Source: Owenia fusiformis (lineage: Eukaryota > Annelida > Polychaeta > Sabellida > Oweniidae). Taken from it: DNA of 64,000 bases. This document shows positions 26,201 to 37,878 of this stretch, in pieces. The stretch spans positions 5,101,525-5,165,524 of the forward strand of contig CAIIXF020000004.1 in the NCBI GenBank assembly GCA_903813345.2. Reading direction: 5' to 3'. The position numbers and the translations under genes are program-made. The first letter of the stretch is position 1; each line of letters starts with the position of its first letter. Below the pieces are notes generated by a model. It made no database searches. It worked only from the letters and a program-made list of their open reading frames with translations, and was not told where the DNA came from.

Positions 26201-29200
26201 TTTAGAAACTAACCTGTTACAGTTCTCTCCATCAAATGTACAGAGAGCCACCAAGTCTGATAAATTGTGTCCATATTCGTCTAGCTGCTCCACAGTCGGC
26301 GAGGCTAAACCAAATATATCGCTCAAATCCTCCGCTTCGGCTAGTCTCAGTATTTCAGCATAGTTATTTGGGTCTTTGATCCCCATTAATTTCGACTGTT
26401 CAAATTGGAAAGGGACGTCATACCCTGGATCTTCTCCGGATTCCTGGTCCATTTCCTGTTCCGAAGACTCATATTCACTGTATTCATAAGATTCATAATA
26501 GTCGGAGCTTTGAAAATTTGGATCGGTGTAACTCTCAGTTGGGTAGGTGTCGAAGTCCATTGGATCGGCGTTTGGGTCAGTTGGATAGCTATCTGTGTAG
26601 ATTGGGTAAGTATTTGTGCTAACTGGATCAGTATTGGTGTCAAATGAGTCTTCGATGGTGTCTGTTGGATCAGTATTGGTGTCATACGAATCGGTGGTGG
26701 TGTCTGTTGGATCAGTATTGGTGTCATACGAGTCAGTTGTGGTGTCTGTTGGATCAGTATTGGTGTCATACGAGTCAATGGTGGTGTCTGTTGGATTAGT
26801 ATTGGTGTCAAACGAGTCAGTGGTGGTGTCTGTTGGATCAGTATTGGTGTCATACGAGTCAGTGGTGGTGTCTGTTGGATCAGTATTGGTGTCATACGAG
26901 TCAGTGGTGGTGTCTGTTGGATCAGTATAGGTGTCATACGAGTCAGTTGTGGTGTCTGTTGGATCGGATACATATGAATCGGTGGCTTCACCACCACTAC
27001 CACCAGCCACTTCACGTCTCACTCTCCTGCCATTGTCATTCGTATCGTCGATTGGCTCAACAGAATGGCCATCTTCAAGTGCAATATATTCATCATTTAA
27101 TGAATGAGGGTCGTCTGCTTCATTTTCCGGGAGTGATCCATCGAAAAATGTGTGTTCAATTTTAGTAGAACCAGAACCCTCATGTTCAAAAGCCAGTATA
27201 TTGTTGACGGATTCCATTGATTTGGTTTTGACTCGAGAGATTTCGAATTTGTTCTCGTGCCCCTTCAAAGCATTATTTTCTTTAGACATTGGACGCTGAA
27301 TTGATTTCTGTATCATATTTATATTTCTTTTCTTCCTAGATGTCTTGTCTGAATTCTGGATCTGGTTCTGGTTATTAATTTCATTTTCCGTCGTATCTTG
27401 TTTCTCAATGATTTCGTTTGCTGCAACAATGAACGGAACAGCATTCAAGTAATAATAACATGTTAAGTTTAATTCACTATCAAATTACTGTACATGCTAG
27501 ATTTTGAAATAAAATATAAGTATCAGGCCGGTAACCCCCCCCCCTCCCCCCGGCAAAAATTGTTTCAAAATCATGCAGTTTCGCCGCCAACGTAGTCAAA
27601 TGTCTCCTCCTGTCCCAATTGGCAAAAGCTGGCTACGGGCCTGACAAATTCCCTTTTTGTACTAAAACTTCACATCATGTTCACATGATAAGTCTTACCA
27701 GTGTCATTGTCTAGTTCTACGAGGCTGTTGAACATGGTTCCTTCTATTTTACTTCTTCGCAACATATTCATGTTGCATATAGTCACTGCAGGAACCTCCA
27801 TGAATGTCCTGAAATTATTCAACTCAATATACACCATGTTTACGAACAAAATTGAACTACATTTTTTCAACCTTAATTTGCATGAAATATCATATTGTAA
27901 AAATGTTACGTTTTATTAAATATAAATTTCAATCAAGACTATATAGTAGCCCGTTCAATGGTCACTTTTTCTTTAATAACTTTTTTAATTTTCAGTATTA
28001 TCAAAATCTGATTACATATTTGAAAACTAGAGTAAAATTCTGACATACAATAAAATTATTTAAGGAATGTCTCTTAATTTATTGATATTATAGGCATTCA
28101 TAGTATGAGTGACGCAAATACATAATTCACCATTTTGTCTCATATTTTGTTCAAAAATGGCGGCATGTTTTGTGGTTTGAATGTTCAGTTGAAAGTTAAT
28201 ATCTAAAATGTCATAGGCTTATGAAGTCATGTGGACTGCTGCTTTGGTATGAGGTAATGACTGCAGTTATAACATTTTGTTTTAAATTGACTTGTATGTA
28301 TACCAGTACTTAAAAAGGTTTGTACATTGTATGTACAGCATATTGGTAAGGTCGCAGGACTTAAATTTTTTGACCATTCCATTGTTACTCGAAGTGGATT
28401 AGCAACCCTAGTTCGTTTAACCTGTGCAACTATAGGGTCATATTGCCACAGGTTGCAGTGTCTTTCCCAGTCACTCGCCTCTTAACCCATCCTTGGCATG
28501 CATGTGAATTGTTCTTCAGCTTTTCAATGGCCTCTGAGATGGCTGTTTGGAGCTCTTGAAAAGATTGAGGACCTACTCCTATCACACCCCGCACATTGGG
28601 GCGCCACCTTTTCACATCCTCTTGAACACAACCCAGAACATTTCAATATAGTTGATTTCATATACCCTTGAAGGGAGTTGACTTCTTGTATTTGATGATT
28701 GGTCAGTTGCTGCATTACATCAGGATTGTAACGGTGGCAGCATGGCCCTATAAGTCCTATGACAATCTTTAAATATTAACTTTCAACTGAACATTCAAAT
28801 TCACAAAATATACCGCCATTTTGAACAAATATGAGGCAAAATGATGAATTATGTATTTGCGTCAGTCATACTATGAACGCCTATGATATCAATAAATTAT
28901 GAGATGTTCCTTAAATATTTTTTTTGCATGTCAGAATTTCACTCTAGTTTCCAAATACTTTTCCAAATACAGACTTTGATAATACTGAAAATTAAAAAAG
29001 TTATTAAAGAAAAAGTGACCATTGAACAATTCTGTCCGGGCTACTATATTATTTTATATCTTTTTATAATTAAAAATATCAAATCCATTTCCCAATGTAG
29101 TATTAAACAATCCTGTATTTATTTATTTATTTCAAATGATCACGATATGGAATACGACAGTGTCATGTCTAGTCCAGCTACAGGCCTCCTTGACCCCCCC

Positions 29201-30625
29201 CCCCTCTACTTGACTAAATACCTTTTCGCACACTTGTGTGAAAGGGCTTGTGGCTAGATTACTTATTTCATGTGGATATATTTTTGTAAAAATGGTCATT
29301 GGTTATCTAAATAGAAATATGCTATCTGTAAATCAGAAACAAATTTAAATAAAGGAATATAAAACTTTGGAATTTCAAAGAAAAAGTAAAAGATCGAGTG
29401 AACGAAGATGATCTACATAATTCTTTCATAGGATAACATGTTTCTATATAAACATGACACAATGTCACAACCTAGTTGCTCACAATATTGAATTCAATCT
29501 TAAGTAAGATTTGAATTTCTGAGAATTTGTAGATGATTATGAAAAAATTAATGGGTCAATTTGAAGCAAGTTGAAAAAGACCTTTGAAGGTGATTGAATC
29601 TCAAATCTAGTCAGATGTGAACTTCTAAGAGCTTGTAGATGATTTTGAAAAAAATTGGTCAATTTGAAGCCAGATGAAAAACGACCTTTTTGATCTTGAG
29701 AAAATCATTGAAGGTCAATCTTTTTTGACTTGGAGAATATCATTTAAGGTCAAATCTGTAGCCAGATTTCAACTTTTGAGAACTTGTAGATGATTTTGAA
29801 AAAGAAAATTGGTTAATTTGAAGCAAGATTCCTTTTTGACCTTGAGAAGCTTATTGAAGGTCAAATCTTTTTTGAGCTTGAGAATGTCAAATCTATAGCA
29901 AGCTTTGAACTTGTAGATGATTTTGTAAAAATGGTCAATTTGAAGCAAGTTGAAAAATACCTTTTTGACCCTTTTTGACCTTGAAAAGGTCATTTAGGTC
30001 AATTCTCAAATCTAAAGTCAGATTTAAATTTCTGATAATTTGAAGATAATTTTGAAATAAAAATTGTCAATTTGAAGCTGAAAAAGACCTTTTTAATTTT
30101 TTTGACTTTGAAAAGGCCATTGAGGTCAAATCTTAAATATAAAGTCAAATTTGAACTTCAGAAAACTTGTAGATGATTTTGAAAGAAATTGAAATCAATC
30201 TAAACAGTACATTTATATGTTTAGTTATTGGAAGTTGTAAGAATTTGTTAGAGACGCCGATCACCAACCTCCAACCGCCTTAAACACCGGAGATCATAAA
30301 AATATGTCACCACTTTTTGGTGGTGACATAACAAAGTAAACACAAATAAAAGGAACACATACCGTAATTTCATCTCACTCCGTATCAGTACAGGCCACTT
30401 GTAGTAATCGTTTATTAGCTCTGCAACTTGAAAGCTGAAGTAACCAAAACTTCCGAAAAATATACAAAACCACACGAACTTACGGATCAATTGGGCGCTA
30501 GTTATGACCCTTGGGAGACCATGTAGAGTGGTATTGTTTGCAAAATCAGTTAATAGACCTTTAAAAGTAGTCGGTTCGTTTTCTTGCTGGATTTTAATAT
30601 CGTTTGTACTTATTTTAGTTTCCAT
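17201..30625 (-). CDS. DEG/ENaC-family amiloride-sensitive sodium channel subunit
   Basis: Plasma-membrane cation channel subunit, normally acting as a trimer. Ten coding exons, all in phase: 30363-30625, 27699-27808, 26214-27420, 24039-24157, 23605-23768, 23228-23317, 20420-20502, 18681-18794, 17500-17575, 17201-17362; 2388 nt, 795 residues. The cytosolic N-terminus has the gating HG motif (TLHGLPRV). TM1 is at about residues 49-75. Extracellular hallmarks follow: VPAVTICNMN, YYGKCYTWN, GLRLTLNVE, EPYPSDC, GCMRECLEERLVKRCKC and YDISTTVSTWPS. TM2 is LLSNIGGTMGMFVGLSICTLGEFLE, where GLS fits the G-x-S selectivity filter. The third exon adds an unusual acidic insertion of about 400 residues with RVRR and PTDTTTDSYDTNTD repeats. 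Gating ligand cannot be told; ENaC, FMRFamide-gated and degenerin branches are all possible. Confidence 0.94.
19010..19700. repeat. About five copies of a 150-163-bp tandem repeat in a channel intron
   Basis: 'gcgtagacaagactt' recurs at 19173, 19335, 19485 and 19648, with a diverged first copy near 19020. Units share 'ggacggaaaatccaaaatgg' and 'atccctgaaaatttgaaatt'. It lies between coding exons 7 and 8. Related 'aaaatggctgacatg' pieces trail to about 20070. Confidence 0.85.
21131..23165. mobile_element. 2.0-kb inverted-repeat element with CACTGG termini and TSD ATATT
   Basis: The left end CACTGGGGATGAACTGG and its complement at the right end begin arms of about 250 bp with high identity (21131-21385 and 22918-23165). 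ATATT is duplicated at 21126-21130 and 23166-23170. The arms contain 'gaaacgagg' motifs that also recur in the interior. The interior (21390-22910) has no recognisable transposase. It sits in the intron between channel exons 6 and 7, starting 62 bp past the exon 6 donor. Confidence 0.85.
24258..24476. mobile_element. Diverged small element related to the GGATCC MITE family
   Basis: Left end CACCGGCGGAGCC, right end CAGATCCACCCCTG, body with poly-C and 'ttgggcccaaaatt' motifs like those at 1778, 3355 and 34234. Flanks AAAGG and AAAAG are a possible imperfect 5-bp duplication. Lies in a channel intron. Confidence 0.5.
26585..26960 (-). repeat. 42-bp coding tandem repeat, eight copies
   Basis: Encodes the 14-residue unit DPTDTTTDSYDTNT, with Y/F, N/Y and D/N variants, in the extracellular insertion of the DEG/ENaC subunit. 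The 42-bp period preserves frame. The unit is acidic and Thr-rich, so it is likely an extended and possibly O-glycosylated stalk (inference). Confidence 0.95.
27524..27643. mobile_element. 120-bp CAGGCC..GGCTACGGGCCTG MITE
   Basis: The left end CAGGCCGGTAACC is diverged; the right end GGCTACGGGCCTG is intact. The body contains 'tttcaaaatcatgcagttt', shared with the copy at 53481. No clear target duplication. In channel intron 2. Confidence 0.65.
27942..29048. mobile_element. 1.1-kb foldback element in channel intron 1
   Basis: TATAGTAGCCCG at the left is mirrored by CGGGCTACTATA at the right. Arms of about 290 bp (27942-28225 and 28745-29048) match well. The interior holds a transposase remnant on the minus strand. 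TA at both edges fits a TA target duplication as in Tc1/mariner-like elements, but the flank is AT-rich, so this is weak. Confidence 0.8.
28430..28745 (-). pseudogene. Remnant of a DDE-type transposase C-terminus
   Basis: The minus strand reads, across at least one frameshift, NYIEMFWVVFKR then RWRPNVRGVIGVGPQSFQELQ. The pattern N-x-I-E-x-x-W-x-x-x-K-R is typical of the last catalytic region of IS630/Tc1/mariner-like DDE transposases. Stops and frameshifts exclude a functional protein. Its place between the inverted arms of 27942-29048 indicates the element's former transposase. Confidence 0.55.
29520..30220. repeat. Degenerate 107-150-bp tandem repeat near channel exon 1
   Basis: 'gaacttgtagatgattttga' recurs near 29523, 29630, 29780, 29907, 30039 and 30163, alternating with 'ggtcaatttgaagcaagttg' and 'tttttgaccttgagaa'. 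A related unit lies outside the gene at about 32160-32400. Confidence 0.8.
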
Positions 30626-31686
30626 TATCCTTATTCACGTGTAATCGTCCTGTGTGCCAGAACTATGCACCAGTTGCAAAGACTAAAATATATAATGTCT
30701 ACATATATTTATAATTACTATCTATATGTCTTCGGTGTTTTTAATTCGTAAGTTCCATGGGTATTTAATCCAAAGTGAAGTCCAAAAAGTCCCCTAATCC
30801 GTTGTCATGGTAAAAAGTATTCTAAAAAACATAAAAACTCACAATATGTTTGTAGCGTTTATTGTCCGAGTTCGTTGTCTTAAATTCGAATGTGTTCAGT
30901 TGTCATTCTGATGCTCATAGCATCTCTCTCTCTCTGTTGCATCGCACACGGATTGAAACGGAAAAGGCGTGGCTTGCCGCATTGTTGAATGGCGAGCTGT
31001 TTTATTCAGAGAATATTTTAGTGAATACACTCCGCTTTAAAAGTTTCGCAACCCTGCTTTCACATCTGAAAGCATTTTAAAGTACCCTATCTATGTTTGA
31101 AATAACATTTATCCTCACTTTAAATCGGGAATTTATGATAACTTTGATGATTTAAAAAGTCGCCATATATATGTAGGTTTATGTCTTCAAATGAAAGCAA
31201 TTCTGCGAATTCTACAATTAGGCTTGATGTCGTCGAACTTTTGGAGAGCAGCGTATCATTGAGGTTTATGTCATAAATAATGCACTATTAATGCGGTTAT
31301 CCACTTAATAACAAAAGAAATTATATAGTTAGGCTACCTTTGAGGGGTACTCCGTTCCTTCAAGTATGATCATTTGTATGTTGTTCACGTTGGATGAATG
31401 TTTGATCATTCTTTTTTCAAAGACTATAACAATCGGGCCCGTAGCCAGTTTAAGTCAAGGGGGGGGGGGTCATTTTTAATTTGATAATTTTGGCCCAAAA
31501 TCACTGGAAAGTGCTAAAAATGTTGAAGATCGCATCAATTAAAAATAAGTTTTTGCCAGTGGTTCCAATTTCTTAATTAGTCACATTTTTCATCGAGTAT
31601 TCCATATTGGGCGCGTGTCGGCTTTTAAAGTATTTGTCAAAAAACGGCTTGGCTTATTAATTATTGATACTGATCTGTTGTTAGCA

Positions 31687-31801
31687 GTTATGTCCCTATC
31701 ATTGAATATATGCCTCAGGTCTGTCACCAATATAGCCCGAGCTTGCGAGGGTTATATTACGACAGACCGAAGGCATATATTCAATGATACGGACATAACT
31801 G
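31687..31801. repeat. Long hairpin, about 50-bp arms
   Basis: 'gttatgtccctatcattgaa' and 'gcatatattcaatgatacgg' are arms of one imperfect inverted repeat running through 'ggtctgtc' and 'gacagacc'. Probably the core of a MITE. Confidence 0.75.
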
Positions 31802-33297
31802 TTGTATTACATACTTGTATTACATACCCAGCGAAGCATTTGTATTGAAGTCAATGGAGCTGAAGGTCGGCTATATATTCCTGTATAGCCGCCAAACCAT
31901 TTACCATGACAATCTTATGACGTCATCGGGACGTCATGTTTCATTTCTTCCTAATTTCACTCGCACACCGACACGTGGCGTCATTGATGTAACGTAGCCA
32001 TGATATAAAAGTATGTAATACATGTGTATATTTCATCTCAGATACTAGTAATAGGATTGTGACGATGATGCTCTATTTTGCTTGCACTCTATCAATTGTT
32101 TACACACTCGCTCCAGAGTTTGGAAATAGGAATAAAATGACAAAATGTCACCACGTAGTTGGTCACAATTTTATGTTCAAATCTCAGAACCTTCAGATGG
32201 TTTTGAAAAATGATAAATTTGAGAGAGCATTGAAGGTGATCTCATATCTAAAGCCAGATTTGATTCTCTGAGAACTTGTAGTTGATTTTGAAAAAAATGG
32301 GCAATTTGAAGCAAGTTAAAAATAACTTTTTTGGCTTTTTGACTTTGAAAAGGTCATTGAAGGTCAATTCTCACATTTAAAGTCAGTGTAAACAGTTTGA
32401 GTTAAGTTGTAAGAATTTGTTACAGACGCTGATGATGACATAAAAATGCAGACCTAAACAAGTTCCAAGTTATCCATTTGGGGGATTTCCAGTTGGCAAA
32501 GTCGTAGGAGACTGACTAGCCCATCTTGAGATGACAACCTTATATCAGTACCTTTCTAGAAGAAACCGTTCTTAGCAATTAAGGCTATTAAGGCAGTCTT
32601 TAGTATCAAAATGGAGCTAGCCCGTTAATACCCAATCAAATGATAGTGAAATCTTACGAGGTCTGGGACTTTATCTGATAGAGTTTTGAAATGTTCTGTA
32701 ATATTAAAGGAAGGACGGATCAACGGATTGAGGCCTAATCAATCCCATAGGCCAAAAACGTTTCAACTTTATTCTGTTATTTTTTTCAAATATACGACCA
32801 GGGGCGTTTAAATATGGGGGGGGGGGGGGTGTCGTGGTTATTCCCTGGTAACGGCCATGGTCAGTAACTACAACTATAAATTGCAACCTAAGTTTGTTTT
32901 ATTCGATATGACCTGACAACGGCCATGATAAGTAACAACAATTAGGCATTAACATGACAAAATGTCGCCAGCATTTAATGAGTTTTATTGAATTTGTTCC
33001 AGACGCCGAACACCCTCCCCAGTCGTTTTTGTGGATATTTTTCAGCGTTGGTGGATTTCGATAATTGGCGGATATCTAATTAATGGGCAATTCGGGCTAA
33101 ATTCAGTCTCTGCATTTTCATTTATTTTCTACTATTATCTATAATTTTGGCCATAATATGCATGGACGAATTGTTCAAAACGCCAAAATGAAGCAATGGG
33201 CTACATATACCAAGTTACATTACTGCAAATGAGTGCAGGCACAGTTCAGCTGGACAAGAGAAAAGTAACTAAAAAAACAATGTTCAATAAATAAAAC

Positions 33298-33462
33298 AAT
33301 ATCCTGGCATTTCTTTTGTCCAGTATTTAAACTAGTTTTATAATTCATAATATATGAATAAAGAAAAGGAAAAACAAAATAATATCCTGGCATTTACTTT
33401 GTCCAGTATTTAAACTAGTTTTATAATTCATAATATCAGAATAAAGAAAAGGAAAAACACAA
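33298..33462. repeat. Tandem duplication of an 84-bp unit
   Basis: 'atatcctggcatttcttttg' to 'aaagaaaaggaaaaaca' occurs twice in direct succession with few differences. Confidence 0.85.
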
Positions 33463-34233
33463 TTGAATTTTATATTATTTATTTAGCTGATACTTTTTCA
33501 TTTTGAACAGGAGTGCTCCATCATATTTTAATATCTTACATTTGTACAATTTCATTTACCCTCCCATCCCTTATAAATAACAACATAGACTAGTCCAAAA
33601 TGGTAAGTCTTGTATAAAATGGAACAACCCTGTGTTAAAAGGGATTCAAATATTTACAAGTAGGGGTGGCAGGTTCCAGGAATCTTTAGACCTTGTATAC
33701 AGTGTATAAAACACACTGATGGACTTGAATTCCATTTAATGATACATTACATTTATTTCAGATTCCTTTTTAAAATATCAATCAGACCACAATTTAATTG
33801 AAAATATACAAAGAGTAAAACATTTATAAAATAGTTCAAAACGTGCAATCCTGGAAAGAAAACACTAAAAATATTAGAAGTAACCTATTTGCTTCTTAAA
33901 AGAGAGTTTCCTTTTTGGAGCTTCCAACTAGGCTCTGCGTGCAGGGTACCAAATAAGCCGAGTTGCATTAATATTATGAGTCAATTTTAAAGCTAACTAA
34001 ATTATCGCCTGAATAATATTTAATGTAGGAATATTTCACAGATTTGTCTTAGATTCCTGAAATATGACTACCTGCCCCAATATACTGCAATCAGTGACAT
34101 AGTATACAATCAGTATATATGTACTGTACACATAGCAACAAAGTTTTATCATCAGGACATCAGGACCAGGTCAACAATCAATGAGACACCTTATCTCAGA
34201 AAGAATATATTGAAGGAATCCAAGGTTTTGTTT

Positions 34234-34378
34234 CAGTGGCGGATCTAGGGGGGGCCAAAATTTTGTAGGATCTCAAAAAAATGGGACGTTTTGGACATAA
34301 TTTGGCCTTTTTTGACCAATATATCAAAAATTGGGCCTTAATTTTTCAAAATTTGGGCCCAAAATTTTTTTTCAGACT
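34234..34378. mobile_element. Fragment of GGATC-type MITE
   Basis: Begins CAGTGGCGGATCTAGGGG and has the 'ttgggcccaaaatttttttt' body seen at 24258. The right terminus is not recognisable. Confidence 0.5.
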
Positions 34379-37099
34379 CAAAAGTTTATCAACCAGCAAT
34401 TTTGTAACTTAAGTGTTCCATAAAGTTTAACTTTAATGAGTTACCAAATAAGGAAAAAACATTGATAGTTCGGCCTGGTCCCTACCATCAAGTTAAAAAC
34501 TTCATGCAATCCAATACCATATAATTACATAAATCTACCATTTTGAAGGTTTTCAGATGCATAAAGTTACATTCGTAGGGGGAGCAAGGTATATCTAAAT
34601 TCTGTATCATCTCAAACCACAAATGACAAAATTGAAAAAACGGGGAAAAAACATGATAATTTAGATGAAAAAAATTATTAAATTTTGTTTTGAATGACAA
34701 AGTCATGAAAATTCTTTTCTTTGAATGACAAAATTGTGAAAATTATAACACCTTTAGATGACAAATTCTTAAATCTTATTTTGTAGGATGGTAAACCACT
34801 CTTGTGGTTCAACAGATTTTAAGTTTGACTATAAAGTGAAAATAACACCCGGAAAACCCCAAATGCCTAATTTCCCTTTTGAAAGCTAAATCGCAAAATC
34901 CAGAGTCAAGCATTTCTTCAGCAAAAAAAACTAATCAGAAATTCATCGCGTTTAAGACCTAATGACATCAGAACAATATGCTCCATGGGGAAATACTTAA
35001 ATGTACCAAGGAAAATTCACTTTCTTTAGAGTCACAAGTTCAGCTTTAGAATATTCCCTTTTCTCATTGAACCCTTCATGCCCTGTCTCATAGTATTTTT
35101 TATCTGTACAAATATCATTTAAACATCAGCGGCATAAAGGGTTAACTACTTTAACTGTAACATTTTAAAAGCTGTTTCAATAAAATTAACGTCCCTCATG
35201 TTCTTCTGAATAAAGATTTATCCAGATACACACATTTGATCAATAAAGGCCAATGATTTCAATGAATGTAGGTTTCAAAGCCATAAACAACCTTATTTCC
35301 CATAAGAAATTTTCATAGATTTGACTGAAACAGCATGTTAAAACACAACAGTGAAAGTACAGCTTTTTTATAATATACATCACATATATACAAAAATGTA
35401 CATAAGGCCAGCACTAAATACTATTTGTTTAATTTAGACCCATACAATAATTTTTTATAAGGATCTTATCATTTTAGAGCAGGACACTGTGTACATCATA
35501 TTTGGTGCTGTCCTTTTACTTTCCTAAGATGTCCAATTTATCATAAGCTTTAACTTATTTCTGTTTGCCTATATCTGATAAATAATGTACAGGGTGTTCC
35601 ATAAGTAGTGAACTTTTGTATGACATTATTCCATTTAATTATGGGACATCCCTTTTATCATGTTTTTCAATTGAACAAAATTGATTATAAAAACTTCAAA
35701 TAATATATGGCCTATAAACTTGATAAAAATTAAAAAGGTATGGCATAAGTTTATCAGTTATCAGTTAAAGCTATTTATTCAGTAAGTGTCAAGTGGAGAT
35801 ATCTTTTAATAAGCAAAAAGAGATGAGCCACCCAAAATATATTTTCAGATTGACAATGATGAAAAAGATTATTAGAAATGGACATGTGGTAGATATTAAT
35901 TAGTTAATTTTGGTGACATTGGTGTGTTGCTTCATGTCAATCAAAATCTTTGGAGACTTCACAAATAATTTTGCAATTAACTTCTCATGTAGTTTTGTAC
36001 AGTATTCAGTGATCTCCCAAGTTTTTTTTCAACAGTCCTAAATCCTGTCTGATTTTACCTGTTTCTGCAAAATATTTTGTACTTTTGCTCTGGCCAGGGA
36101 GATCACTGGTATGGTTATCACATAATGGATAATTAATTCAATTTAATATCATTTGAATTTGATTTGAATTCTGCATTTAAGCGAGTGACCACTAAGTGGT
36201 TTTCTCTTTAAGAGTTAATACACAAAAGGATCAGTCGTTATGTTTTATATCTGTATCTCATTCATTAAATAAGTTATAATCTTTAACATAATGACTGGTT
36301 CCTTTGAAAAATAATAAATGCACTACTGCACAAAAATAGTTCCATCACCCCTCTATGAACAAACATTAAACTCTTCCAATAAATTCAGCTGTGCTTGGAA
36401 GAGTTTAAGTTGTAATTTAAGGGGTGGGTCAGACCACATATACAGGTAACATTAACCCTTTGACCACTTCTCAAAATATTGCATAATTGCCCATTCAGTA
36501 TAAGCAGAAGTGATCCTTAGAGGGTTAAACTAAAACAAAATACATCACTAAAAGTGCAAGACATTTGAAATACATATATATCAGCAAACAATTTGAATGA
36601 AATTTGAATCAATAAATCACAATAATTAAAACTTTGAGCATTGTGGAGTTCATTCCAATTTAGTATGTCAATCTAGCATTTTTAGTGACATGTTAAATAT
36701 TAATACATACAGTACAGCGATTACAAACCAAAATAAACTCTCCTGTAATTTGTACATTTATCTTATCAATGCAGCTAGCTCAAGATGAAATTCTGTGTTG
36801 TATAAGGGCAGAAACACAAAAAACAATGTGAATATACAATTATCAAAAACAGTGTATTTGCATGAAATTTATATTGATGCCGATTTTTTGCTTAAAAATA
36901 CTGGCCTAAGACTCTTGACCCAGCAAAGATGTATATCAAGGTTTCAAATAGATCTAATCAAAATATTACAATGATTTCTTCATGAAATGTAGGCCAATTT
37001 CTCTTTTATTTTTTATATTTGTCGCAATGTTGTATCCCTGTTTGTGTCCATGCGTGAGTTTAAAATTCTTTATAATATGAGACCAATACTTACTTGGAG

Positions 37100-37310
37100 A
37101 AAAATCCAGCGATATTTATCCCTATTCTGAGAAATATCCAGTATTTTCTTTCCCATTCTGAGAAATATCCAGTATTTTCTTTCCCATTCTGAGAAATATC
37201 CAGAATTTTCCCTCCCATTCTGAGAAATATCCAGTATTTTCTTTCCCATTCAGAGAAATATCCAGTATTTTCCCTCCCACTCTGGGTGCTATCTAGTGTT
37301 TTCTCAGTTT
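37100..37310. repeat. 31-bp minisatellite, about 6 copies
   Basis: 'attctgagaaatatccag' recurs at 37124, 37155, 37186, 37217 and 37248 in 31-bp steps, with a diverged copy near 37279. It lies about 600 bp past the importin stop codon and trails into degenerate copies to about 37530. Confidence 0.9.
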
Positions 37311-37589
37311 TGTGAAATATGAAGTTTATTTTCATTCTGGAATATACTTAACAAGAGTTTTTCCAGAAATATCCATTGTTTTTTTCTAGAAAAATTCAGT
37401 GTTTTTCCAGATATGGTAAAATATCCAGCACTTCACAAGATTCCCAGTGTCTATTCCAAATTTGGAGGTAACAAGTATTTCAACAGATTTTGAGAAATAT
37501 CCAGCATTTTCCCAGATTCTGAGAAACATTCAGTGTATTCTAAGCAATCACTTGTAGATGTGCATATACAGTAACCTTTGTATCTCAGT

Positions 37590-37850
37590 TGTATGCCACA
37601 TGGTAGCCATTCTTGTATGTGATTGGTCTATCTATGGTCACATGATAGAATTCATGGTCACATGATAGCCATTCTTGTATGTGATTGGTGTATCTGTGGT
37701 CACATGATAGAATTCATGGTCATATGATAGCCATTCTAGGTATGTTGGCCTATACATTGTCACATGATATCCATTCATGTGTAGGGTCACATGATATCCA
37801 TTCTCGCCTATGATTGGTCAATTCACAGTCACAAGATAGCCATTCATGTA
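37590..37850. repeat. Degenerate tandem repeat of 'cacatgatagccattc' units
   Basis: 'ggtcacatgatagccattct' and 'tatgtgattggt' alternate in units of about 60 bp, four to five copies, just past the importin stop codon (3' UTR side). Confidence 0.7.
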
Positions 37851-37878
37851 CATGATTCGTTTATATAAGGTAAAATGA

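Larger units (their letters stand above)
30626..37878. other. Intergenic region between channel gene and importin gene
   Basis: No coding exon was recognised. 30626-31100 should hold the channel promoter and 5' UTR (minus strand). It also holds an MITE fragment beginning GGGCCCGTAGCCAG near 31437, a hairpin (31687-31801), degenerate 'aacttgtagttgattttga' units (32160-32400) and an 84-bp direct duplication (33298-33462). Most of 33480-37878 is AT-rich unique sequence and may be the importin 3' UTR, which is long in vertebrate orthologues. Confidence 0.5.

Noticed and set aside
26386-27015. Second minus-strand frame and plus-strand frames over the channel repeat
   Set aside because: Shadows of the 42-bp coding repeat; the true frame is fixed by splice phases on both sides and by DEG/ENaC motifs.
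31872-31990. Promoter with CRE-like sites (gacgtcat) upstream of a gene
   Set aside because: Two short 'gacgtcat' matches without any recognised downstream exon; not enough to call a regulatory region.
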